Assembly: GCF_014692875.1 (NCBI RefSeq)
Contig: NZ_CP061171.1
Span: 248,001 to 312,000, forward strand
DNA: 64,000 nt
Direction of reading: 5' to 3'
Source of the DNA: Pedobacter riviphilus
Lineage (GTDB): Bacteria; Bacteroidota; Bacteroidia; Sphingobacteriales; Sphingobacteriaceae
Shown piece after piece: positions 9,117 through 17,325 of this stretch. How positions within the stretch are numbered: position 1 is the first letter of the stretch; each line of letters starts with the position of its first letter. The notes under the pieces are model-generated. The model worked only from the letters and a program-made list of their open reading frames with translations, did no database searches and had not been told where the DNA came from. The translations under genes and the position numbers were made by a program.

Positions 9117-9119
9117 ATG
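9067..9119 (+). repeat. Copy 1 of a 53-bp leader element ending at the fecR start codon
   Basis: This block aligns without gaps to 30921-30973, 43 of 53 positions identical by my count, and both copies end in ATG. Shared cores are AGCATAGA, CGTATAGT and GCATAAAATG. Here it is the immediate 5' leader of an intact fecR. Copy 2 lies behind an ECF sigma gene where a fecR would be expected. Confidence 0.7.
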
Positions 9120-10295
9120 GGACAAATAAGAAAACTTTATGTTAAATACTTACAAGGCAATAGTTCTGCAGAGGAGCTAGCTGAGCTGATGAGGCATTTT
9201 GAAAAATATGGAGAAAAGTCCCCTCTTATGGATCTGATTGAAAAGGAACTGTTGCAGGAGCCACCCAATACTGAAGATTCAGAAGCGGTAAAGGAGGGAT
9301 TGAGTAGGAATTATGCAGTTCTCAATGCCAAATTAACAACTAAAGATGCTAAAAAAACACTACGGTTGTGGTGGCTATCGGCTGCAGCTTGTTTATTAAT
9401 AACCATAGGCGCAATCTGGGTATCTTATTTTTCTAAGGGAGGAAATATTAAAGAACTTTCTACATCCAAAAAGTATTATACACATGATTTACCCGCTGCA
9501 TCAAATAAAGCGATATTAACTCTAGAAAACGGTAGGGAAATTAGTCTCAACGATAGTAGTGAGGGCATACTGGCGCAGAACAATGGGATAAGTATTCAAA
9601 AAAACAAAGATGGCCAGGTTACCTTCGTTTTAAAAGGAACAGCTGCAAATAATCAGCAAACGGCATATAATGTTATTTCTACCCCCAAAGGAGGTAAATA
9701 TGATATCGTTTTGTCTGACGGTACTAAGATTTATCTAAATGCATCATCCAGTTTAAAGTTCCCCAACAGTTTTAAAGGAAATGAACGTGCTGTAATATTG
9801 ACTGGGGAGGCATTTTTTGAAGTTTCAAAAAATAAAAGAATGCCTTTTATTGTAAATGCCAGTAATATGAAAATAAAGGTTCTTGGTACTCATTTTAACG
9901 TGATGGCGTATGAGGATGAAAAAAGTGTTCAAACAACACTTGTTGAAGGAGCGGTAGAGTTAAAGGGAAAAAATGACAAGGTCTTATTAAAGCCTGGGGA
10001 GCAAGGTTCATTTTCCGATCAGGATAAGAGAATAAATGTTGCTTCGGTAGATGTTAGCATAGCCACAGCCTGGAAAGACGGCTATTTTGTTTTCAATAAT
10101 TCGAGCCTGCAGGAAGTAATGCGACAGCTTGCCCGGTGGTATGATCTAAAAATCGTTTACGATGGGCAAATGCCTGAAAGCGAATTTAACGGGAGAATTA
10201 AGAGGAATTCATCACTTAAAAAGGTCTTACAGGTTTTGCAGAGCAGTAATGTAGACTTTAGTTTAACTGGAAACACGCTGACTATAAAGCCATAA
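9117..10295 (+). CDS. FecR-family anti-sigma factor / transducer
   Basis: 392 residues with the Bacteroidota FecR layout. A cytoplasmic N terminus of about 80 residues (KLYVKYLQGNSSAEELAEL opening) is followed by one membrane helix (LWWLSAAACLLITIGAIWVS, about 84-105). The periplasmic FecR domain is about 185-280 (STPKGGKYDIVLSDGTKIYLNA, the hallmark; LTGEAFFEV; VLGTHFNVMAY). A C-terminal STN-like domain (FNGRIKRNSSLKKVLQVLQ) completes it. It should sequester an ECF sigma factor until its SusC partner binds substrate. No sigma gene is adjacent, so the partner must be elsewhere, possibly the one at 30184. Confidence 0.93.
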   Translation: MGQIRKLYVKYLQGNSSAEELAELMRHFEKYGEKSPLMDLIEKELLQEPPNTEDSEAVKEGLSRNYAVLNAKLTTKDAKKTLRLWWLSAAACLLITIGAIWVSYFSKGGNIKELSTSKKYYTHDLPAASNKAILTLENGREISLNDSSEGILAQNNGISIQKNKDGQVTFVLKGTAANNQQTAYNVISTPKGGKYDIVLSDGTKIYLNASSSLKFPNSFKGNERAVILTGEAFFEVSKNKRMPFIVNASNMKIKVLGTHFNVMAYEDEKSVQTTLVEGAVELKGKNDKVLLKPGEQGSFSDQDKRINVASVDVSIATAWKDGYFVFNNSSLQEVMRQLARWYDLKIVYDGQMPESEFNGRIKRNSSLKKVLQVLQSSNVDFSLTGNTLTIKP

Positions 10296-10410
10296 ATTAA
10301 ACAAAATCAAAACAACCAAACCAAAACAAATATTAACCCTAACCAAATTACATATGAAGAAAAAATACTAACCAAAAACAAAAATTAGTCACAGTTAAGC
10401 ATTAAAAAAA

Positions 10411-10470
10411 CCAGAGCTGACAGGTCAGCCTGGTCTATCCTGATTCAATGGCGTTGAATCAAGCATGCTT
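10411..10470 (+). promoter_or_regulatory. Hairpin cluster in the fecR-susC gap
   Basis: Three consecutive dyads lie between fecR and susC. CCAG/CTGG encloses GCTGA/TCAGC at 10411-10433. GATTCAA/TTGAATC has a 5-base loop at 10442-10460. The perfect palindrome AAGCATGCTT is at 10461-10470. There is no T tract, so these may be mRNA stabilising or attenuating structures that set SusC expression apart from FecR. A comparable hairpin sits in the other fecR-susC gap (23064-23088). Confidence 0.5.
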
Positions 10471-10524
10471 TGGCTAATTGAACTATTCGAAATAAACCAA
10501 TCTTCAACCAAAACGTACAAAAGT

Positions 10525-13500
10525 ATGCAATTAAATCTATGTAGGGAAATTTCGCCTATGCGCAAGTTTTTCCTATCCAAAATTATCCTGATGATGAAAT
10601 TGATTATAATTTTATTAACAGTTACCTGTTTATCAGTGTCTGCAAAGGTTTTCTCCCAAAAAATTACTCTATCGGAAAAAAATGTCCCATTGATAACAAT
10701 TATTAAAAAAATAGAGAGCAAGAGTGGTTACCAGTCATTCTACAATTCGACGCTGTTGAAAAATGCAGGTACGGTAACTGTAGATTTGAAGGACGCTACA
10801 TTAGAACAGGCCCTTGAACAGGTTTTAAAAAATAAACCATTGGGGTTCGAAATAATAGATGATATTTTTATAATTAAAAGAAAAAAGAATGACCGGTTAG
10901 CCGTTCCATTATTTGTGTTCGATCAGGTAATCGGAAAGGTGCTGGACGAAAAAGGGTTGCCCATTCCTGGTGCTAGCATAAAGGTCAAGAATAAAAGCAT
11001 CGGAACTGTTACAGATAACGAAGGTAAATTTCAATTAAATGTTAGTAAAGGCGATGTCCTTTTGATCAGTTACGTGGGCTACGCAGTAAAGGAGATTACT
11101 TATACCGGACAGAAAGCTATCGAAGTTTCTTTGGTTGTTGTAAGTAACCAGATGACAGATGTGGTTGTAATTGGATATGGTACGGTGAAGCGTAAAAACG
11201 TAACGGGTGCGATATCTTCTGTAAAAACAGAAGATTTAAACACATCGACCTCAACCAATATCGGTCAGGCACTTGCAGGGCGTGCATCTGGTGTGGCTGC
11301 ATTACAGACAAGCGGGCAGCCAGGGGCAGGGGTAACTTTACAGATTCGGAGTAATCCGTCATTTGCTTCTGCGGGTGCCTTATATGTAATAGATGGAGTA
11401 GTGGTTAATGATAATTCAGCAGAACCTATGTCGGGTACCCGTTATGGTGCGGCAGGTGTAGATCGTTCACCTTTGAATTTTATTAACCCTAATGATATTG
11501 AATCAATAGATTTCCTAAAGGATGCAAGTGCTACTTCCATTTATGGTGCCAGAGCGGGCGGAGGTGTTGTATTGATTACTACAAAAAAAGGAAAGGGTGG
11601 AAAACCTAGCCTTGATTATAGTGGGAGCCATGCTTTCCAAAAAGCATTTGATTTTTATGATATATTATCAACTAAAGAGTACATGGTGGAACGCAATAAG
11701 ATCCTGCAAGAAAAATGGATGCTGGATAACCGTATTGCGCCTTATGGAAACGTCCCTGCTTCATCTGTAACCCCATTTGTTCCAAAGTTTACGCAACAAC
11801 AGATCGATAATCAACAGGAATATCCAAGTGCTCTTGATGCAATAACCAGAAAGGGCTTTACCGATCAGCATAACTTATCTTTGTCGGGATCCGCTAACGA
11901 TGGAAAAACCAAGTATTTTGCTTCTGGCAATTATTTGAATCAGCAAGGAGTTCTGGCGCATTCAGATCTAAAAAGATATAATGGAAGATTGAATTTAGAA
12001 CAGGCGATAGGCGACAAATTTAAAATAGGTGCCAATATCATCAGTTCAAATTCAAATGCTAATAATGCTAATGTGGGTACAGGTGCTAACGAATATTCAG
12101 GCATGATTTTGTCTGCCTTTTATTATCCGGCAAACCTTCCATTGACTGATGCGGCCGGAAATTATATCATCAATCCTGATTACCAAAACTCGCCTAACCC
12201 AGCTTCTTTTCTTGATGTGACAGATTATACCAAAAGTGCTAGATTATTAACCAGTGGTTTTGCAGAGTGGAATATTATAAAAGGGCTTTCGGCAAGGGCA
12301 AATTTTAGCTACGACCAATCTACGGCAAAAAGGTATTCTTATTTACCGAAAACATTTTTGTATGGTGCAAGGGCAGGCGGACAAGCAACGATTACCGAAA
12401 GAAACTCCACATCCAAGTTGATGGAATATGTATTGAACTATTCTCATAATTTTGGAGAAAAAAATAAGATTACAGCCTTAGCCGGACATTCTTATCAAGT
12501 GAGCGATTTTGAAGGCTTTAACGCTGCAAACGATCATTTTGCTACTGATAATTTTCTCTTTAATAATTTAGGTTTTGGTACAGCTCCAAGGCCAACTGTC
12601 GGATCATATCGTAATCCAACTAAAATATGGAAATCTTATTTTGCAAGGTTAATATATGAGCTTAATGACAGATATATTTTAACGGCAAGTATCAGGAGAG
12701 ACGGTGCCTCTAATTTTGCCGAAAATAAAAAATATGGTACATTTCCGGGTATTTCTGCTGCATGGATAATATCGGAGGAACCATTTTTTAAGGAAAAAAT
12801 ACCGCTGTTTGATCAACTAAAGCTTAGAGCAGGTTATGGTTCAACCGGAAACAGTGAACTTGAGGGAAGTGCTTTTCAATACTACTCGCCCGATTTAAAC
12901 TATGTATTTGGAGGTGTTACCTATCCAGGCGTTGTTTTGAGTCAGATCAGTAACCCTAATTTAACCTGGGAAACGCAAAGAGATATAAACGTAGGTCTGG
13001 ACTTTGGTGTTTTAAAAAATAGAATTTCAGGATCATTCGATTATTTTAACAGAACAGTTAGTAATCTGCTCACATACATTCCTTTAGCTACAGACTTTCC
13101 TGTTAAGCAGGCTGCTTTCAATTCAGGAAAAACGAGGAGTAAAGGTTGGGACTTTAACTTAACTACGAAAAATTTTATTAGCAGCTCTAATGGTTTTACT
13201 TGGACATCTACTTTCAATCTTTCCCATTATTATGATTCATGGGTAGAGAGAGATCCATCAGTATTGAAAACTCTCGATAAATTTATAGACCCGCATGGTC
13301 CATTTAATGGAATTTATGGTTATGTTTCTGATGGGATCTACAATGGTAATGGGGCAGCGCCATCCTGGATGCCAGGCATATTACCTGGTGGTATTGTTTT
13401 AAAGGATCTAAACGGATTTGATGCAGCTGGAAACCTAACCGGTGTACCAGATGGAAAGATCACCTCAGCGGATAAAGTATTGTTAGGCGTAAATGGGCCT

Positions 13501-13980
13501 AGATATAGTTTCGGTTTTAGCAACACCTTCTCTTATAAAAATTTCGACTTGTCTGTTTATATGTATGGCTTTATTCAAAAGAAACTGAATTCGGATTATT
13601 CTTCTGCATTTGCAACCTATGCACAGCTTGGTCAGTTTGGTTGGAATGTGTTAAGTATTGCCAAAGACAGGTGGTCGCCTACCAATCCTAATGCAACATT
13701 ACCTACAGGCCTGCCTGATCCATATGCATCCTATGCTGCTACCTCAGATTACTGGTTGGAAAATGCAAATTTTATCAGATGTAGAGATATCACTTTAGGT
13801 TACAGGGTAGATAACAAGTTAATTTCAAAGCAGAATGTCATTAAGAGTTTAAAGCTATCGCTGAACGTACAAAATCCTTTTATCATTACAAAATATAGAG
13901 GCATTGATCCTGAACTTCAGAACTACCTTGCATACCCAATGACAAAATCCTTTACAATCGGAGTAAATGCTGGTTTTTAA
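10525..13980 (+). CDS. SusC/RagA-family TonB-linked outer membrane transporter with STN domain
   Basis: 1151 residues from ATG 10525 (MQLNLCREIS); the alternatives are 10465 and 10558. The order is signal peptide (LIIILLTVTCLSVSAKVFSQ), STN signalling domain (KITLSEKNVPLITIIKKIES, about 45-95), carboxypeptidase-regulatory-like beta-sandwich (VIGKVLDEKGLPIPGASIKV, about 135-205), TonB plug (IGQALAGRASGVAALQTSG) and a 22-strand-type barrel to the terminal Phe. The STN domain marks it as the sensor partner of FecR at 9117. It should pass oligosaccharides into the periplasm together with the SusD 31 bases downstream. The glycan is unknown; the divergent GH97 hints at alpha-linked galactose or glucose. 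Confidence 0.95.
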   Translation: MQLNLCREISPMRKFFLSKIILMMKLIIILLTVTCLSVSAKVFSQKITLSEKNVPLITIIKKIESKSGYQSFYNSTLLKNAGTVTVDLKDATLEQALEQVLKNKPLGFEIIDDIFIIKRKKNDRLAVPLFVFDQVIGKVLDEKGLPIPGASIKVKNKSIGTVTDNEGKFQLNVSKGDVLLISYVGYAVKEITYTGQKAIEVSLVVVSNQMTDVVVIGYGTVKRKNVTGAISSVKTEDLNTSTSTNIGQALAGRASGVAALQTSGQPGAGVTLQIRSNPSFASAGALYVIDGVVVNDNSAEPMSGTRYGAAGVDRSPLNFINPNDIESIDFLKDASATSIYGARAGGGVVLITTKKGKGGKPSLDYSGSHAFQKAFDFYDILSTKEYMVERNKILQEKWMLDNRIAPYGNVPASSVTPFVPKFTQQQIDNQQEYPSALDAITRKGFTDQHNLSLSGSANDGKTKYFASGNYLNQQGVLAHSDLKRYNGRLNLEQAIGDKFKIGANIISSNSNANNANVGTGANEYSGMILSAFYYPANLPLTDAAGNYIINPDYQNSPNPASFLDVTDYTKSARLLTSGFAEWNIIKGLSARANFSYDQSTAKRYSYLPKTFLYGARAGGQATITERNSTSKLMEYVLNYSHNFGEKNKITALAGHSYQVSDFEGFNAANDHFATDNFLFNNLGFGTAPRPTVGSYRNPTKIWKSYFARLIYELNDRYILTASIRRDGASNFAENKKYGTFPGISAAWIISEEPFFKEKIPLFDQLKLRAGYGSTGNSELEGSAFQYYSPDLNYVFGGVTYPGVVLSQISNPNLTWETQRDINVGLDFGVLKNRISGSFDYFNRTVSNLLTYIPLATDFPVKQAAFNSGKTRSKGWDFNLTTKNFISSSNGFTWTSTFNLSHYYDSWVERDPSVLKTLDKFIDPHGPFNGIYGYVSDGIYNGNGAAPSWMPGILPGGIVLKDLNGFDAAGNLTGVPDGKITSADKVLLGVNGPRYSFGFSNTFSYKNFDLSVYMYGFIQKKLNSDYSSAFATYAQLGQFGWNVLSIAKDRWSPTNPNATLPTGLPDPYASYAATSDYWLENANFIRCRDITLGYRVDNKLISKQNVIKSLKLSLNVQNPFIITKYRGIDPELQNYLAYPMTKSFTIGVNAGF

Positions 13981-14011
13981 CAAACAATATTTAAGATAAA
14001 ATAAATAAGTT

Positions 14012-15502
14012 ATGAAATTATTAAGCTTTTTTAGAAATATACTATTGCCAGTATTCGCACTTTCTGTGCTATGTCTGTCTTGCGAAAAAGCCATCGTTGA
14101 AAAGACATATGATAAGTATTCTTCAACAAGTTTTTTTCAAAATGCCGAGGATGCAAAATCGGCTGTTACCGCTATGTATTCGGGAATGACGGAGGATGGT
14201 ACGTATGGTGGCGGTTATGGAGCGGCAAATGAGGGTTGGCTGGTACAATCTAGTTTTACCAGTGACGAACTGATTTGTTCGTGGGGCTGGGATGGATGGC
14301 CAAAATTAAATCAGATCAATTTTTCGGAAGATTTTTCACAGTTATTAAACCACTATAACTCGTTAATACCCAAAGTATCACAGATATCAATAAACATAGA
14401 GAAGATTCAGCCGATTGTAATGGATAGCAAGCTCAAGATCAGATATACTGCTGAACTTAAAGCACTGAGGGGCCATTATAGCTGGATGCTTTATAACCTT
14501 TATGGCCCTGTTCCGATTAGGCTAAGTGCGAGTGAAGCTTCTGATCCCAATACAAAGTCGATTCCGAGACCTACAAAAGAATGGATGGTGACACAGATCA
14601 TTAAGGATTATAATGAAGCGATACCTGATTTGCCTAAATGTAGTGAGCTTGCCGGATCTGATTACGGACGTATGACTAAAGATGCTTGTTATATGGGCTT
14701 AATGAAGTTATACATGCACGAAAAAAGATGGACTGATGCTATTGCAGCAGGAAGGCAGCTACAACAGCTAGGACACAGTTTACAGCCAAATTATAAGGAT
14801 ATATTTACCTATGCCAACAATGGCAGCAGTCAGGAAATAATTCTTGCTATTCCATGCCGTACTGACGCAACTAATACCAATTTATGGCTTGCCCATTCGT
14901 TACCAGGTAACTACGTCGATCCAAATGGCTTAAACCTGACACAATGGGGTGGTTATAAAATGCCATGGAAGACCTATGATAAATTTGCTTCTTCAGATAA
15001 ACGTTTAAGTGTGTTGTTAGCAAAATGGACAACAACAGGTGGAGCTACCTTTGATGCAAGGGCCAATAATTATATTGGTGCAATACCGATGAAATATGGT
15101 CCAGATCCAACTGCTATTAGTGAGCAACAGGGAACAAATATTGTGGTATGGAGATATGCAGATGCGCTTTTACTTCTTGCTGAAGCCATTAACGAAACAC
15201 AGGGTCCTGTACAGGAAGCTTATGATTTAATTAATCAGGTAAGAACCCGTGCCGGTGTTGTAAATTACACACCTGGCCAATTTAATCAGCTACAGTTTAG
15301 AAATAAACTAATGGATGAACGTCTTTTCGAACTTTGGTGCGAAGGCAGTAGACGAGAAGATATGATCAGATGGGGAACTTATATTCAGCATGCGAAAGAT
15401 GAAGGTTCCGTATTTGCAAAACCAGAATTTGTACTTTATCCAATTCCGAGAAAGGCAATAACGGAAAGCAATGGCATAATAGTACAGAACCCGGGATACT
15501 AA
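14012..15502 (+). CDS. SusD/RagB-family glycan-binding lipoprotein
   Basis: 496 residues with a lipoprotein signal (VFALSVLCLSCEK, Cys24). The family features are SSTSFFQNAEDAKSAVTAMY near the N terminus, TPR-like helices (AELKALRGHYSWMLYNLYGP), the RYADALLLLAEAINE segment, and the C-terminal MDERLFELWCEGSRREDMIRWG plus YPIPRKAI. It caps the SusC barrel and binds the incoming glycan at the cell surface. It sits 31 bases behind susC, so the two are surely one transcript. Confidence 0.95.
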   Translation: MKLLSFFRNILLPVFALSVLCLSCEKAIVEKTYDKYSSTSFFQNAEDAKSAVTAMYSGMTEDGTYGGGYGAANEGWLVQSSFTSDELICSWGWDGWPKLNQINFSEDFSQLLNHYNSLIPKVSQISINIEKIQPIVMDSKLKIRYTAELKALRGHYSWMLYNLYGPVPIRLSASEASDPNTKSIPRPTKEWMVTQIIKDYNEAIPDLPKCSELAGSDYGRMTKDACYMGLMKLYMHEKRWTDAIAAGRQLQQLGHSLQPNYKDIFTYANNGSSQEIILAIPCRTDATNTNLWLAHSLPGNYVDPNGLNLTQWGGYKMPWKTYDKFASSDKRLSVLLAKWTTTGGATFDARANNYIGAIPMKYGPDPTAISEQQGTNIVVWRYADALLLLAEAINETQGPVQEAYDLINQVRTRAGVVNYTPGQFNQLQFRNKLMDERLFELWCEGSRREDMIRWGTYIQHAKDEGSVFAKPEFVLYPIPRKAITESNGIIVQNPGY

Positions 15503-15636
15503 TTCGTTGTAAATTGATTTTTGCCCCGTAATAGGAATCGCATTAACCAGTAAAGCACATTGGGTGGTTATAAAGCCACTCAATGATGCATTCATCTTGT
15601 TCCGTTGGATCCGAATGTCTACTCTCAATTAATCAA

Positions 15637-17169
15637 ATGAAGAAAAGGTATATAATAGGCATTTTTGCAATAGCTTGTCTGATAACGTTATATAGCAGCT
15701 GTAATCGGTCAACAACTGATCTATCTGGAAAACAGTTATCGAAAATTTATTGTATTTCTTGTCATACCTATCCAGAGCCAGCACTTTTACCAAAATACAT
15801 CTGGGATAAAAAAGTTTTGCCGGTAATGGGAGCTTTTGCTGATTTATATAAAGATAAGAATGGTGTATATAAGAAAATTCCGAAAGAGTACCTCAACTTA
15901 AGAGATCCGGTAATTGACCCTGTTCATGCTAACATTCCCACTGAATCATGGAATAAGATAGTGGAGTTCTATTTGGATCAGGCGCCGGTAAAACTGGCAA
16001 ACCCAGTTACAGCAATCGATACCATTGATAATTTTGCCGTTTTAGAAGCACCAAAAAAGAGCGCAAAGTCATTCACAACCTGCGTTTATTTTGATGCTTC
16101 ATCAAAATTGCTGTTTCAATCGAACTATGCAGATAAGGTACTAAATATCTTTGATGAAAAACTAAAATTCAAAACTAGTTTACCTTTCTGTGAAGGTGTT
16201 GTAAATGTATCTCCGATTGGTAATCAGAAAGATGGAGATCATTTTCTAATTACTCATATAGGCAGTTTACAGCCTAATGGTGGAACTGCCAACGGATTTG
16301 TGGAAGACGTTATAATTAAAAAAAGCAAAATTGTTGGTCGTGTAAAACTTTGCGACAGCCTTTACAGGCCCGTACAAACTTTGCTTTGTGATGTTGACAA
16401 AGATGGGAGGAAAGATATAATTGTTTGCGAATTTGGTTTTATGAAAGGGCAATTGAGCCTTTTTAAAAATATCGGGATTAACCAGTATAAAAAAATTACC
16501 CTTTCAAATATTGTCGGAGCCGAAAAAATGTACATAGATGACATTAACAATGACGGTATGCCCGATCTATGGGTTCTTTTTGCCCATGATATAGAAGGCA
16601 TATATCAATTTATAAACAAGGGCAATGGTAAGTTCGTTCAGAAACCGGTAATTAATTTTCCACCTTCTTATGGCTCGAGCAGTTTTGATATTATTGATAT
16701 GGATAATGATGGTAAAAAAGACATTATATATACCAGTGGAGACAATGCAGATTTTTCTCCGGTTTTAAAGCCCTATCATGGCATTTATATTTATAAAAAC
16801 ATGGGTAGAGATTTTAAACAGAAATTCTTTCTCCATCTGAATGGCTGTTATAAGGCAATGCCTGCTGATTTTAATGGTGATGGTAAAATGGATTTAGCAG
16901 CCATCAGTTTTTCTGCTGATTTTGAGAATAATCCTAAGGAAGGCTTTGTCTGGCTTTTAAATCATGGAAATAATGACTTTAAAACTTTTACAGATAGCAG
17001 AACCATTGGTTTAGGCAGATGGATCTGTATGGATGTTGCTGATATTAACCGGGATGGCAGACCTGATGTTATTTTAGGGAATATGGCCGCTATTGCCAAT
17101 AACAATAGGGAATTAATGCAAAAATGGCTAAAAGGACCAGAGCTTATCGTAGTAAAAACCAAGCCATAA
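15637..17169 (+). CDS. VCBS/FG-GAP repeat lipoprotein with c-type heme motif
   Basis: 510 residues from ATG 15637 (MKKRYIIGIF); the ATG at 15583 would add 18 non-signal residues. The signal is lipoprotein-type (TLYSSCNR). A CISCH motif (residues 39-43) lies in a KIYCISCHTYPEP context, a c-heme attachment site. At least five calcium-loop repeats of DxDxDGxxD type follow (DVDKDGRKDIIV, DINNDGMPDLWV, DMDNDGKKDIIY, DFNGDGKMDLAA, DINRDGRPDVIL), predicting a beta-propeller. The lipid anchor suggests a surface or periplasmic protein. It follows SusD by 134 bases and belongs to this PUL by position; whether it binds glycan or transfers electrons is not known. Confidence 0.8.
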   Translation: MKKRYIIGIFAIACLITLYSSCNRSTTDLSGKQLSKIYCISCHTYPEPALLPKYIWDKKVLPVMGAFADLYKDKNGVYKKIPKEYLNLRDPVIDPVHANIPTESWNKIVEFYLDQAPVKLANPVTAIDTIDNFAVLEAPKKSAKSFTTCVYFDASSKLLFQSNYADKVLNIFDEKLKFKTSLPFCEGVVNVSPIGNQKDGDHFLITHIGSLQPNGGTANGFVEDVIIKKSKIVGRVKLCDSLYRPVQTLLCDVDKDGRKDIIVCEFGFMKGQLSLFKNIGINQYKKITLSNIVGAEKMYIDDINNDGMPDLWVLFAHDIEGIYQFINKGNGKFVQKPVINFPPSYGSSSFDIIDMDNDGKKDIIYTSGDNADFSPVLKPYHGIYIYKNMGRDFKQKFFLHLNGCYKAMPADFNGDGKMDLAAISFSADFENNPKEGFVWLLNHGNNDFKTFTDSRTIGLGRWICMDVADINRDGRPDVILGNMAAIANNNRELMQKWLKGPELIVVKTKP

Positions 17170-17325
17170 ACTAAAAACCAAGATTACCTATTTCATTTAA
17201 TCGTAAAAATACGATCGAGAAACGATCTCGTTTCCCTATGTAAAAAAATGGGCTTATACATTTTAATCGCTCGTTAACAAACATTAAACTTTAATTAACT
17301 ATTTATAAACCTTTTATTTTAAATC

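Noticed and set aside
15583..15636. 18-residue extension of the VCBS lipoprotein
   Set aside because: The lipoprotein signal starts cleanly at MKKRYIIGIF; the extension is polar and not signal-like.
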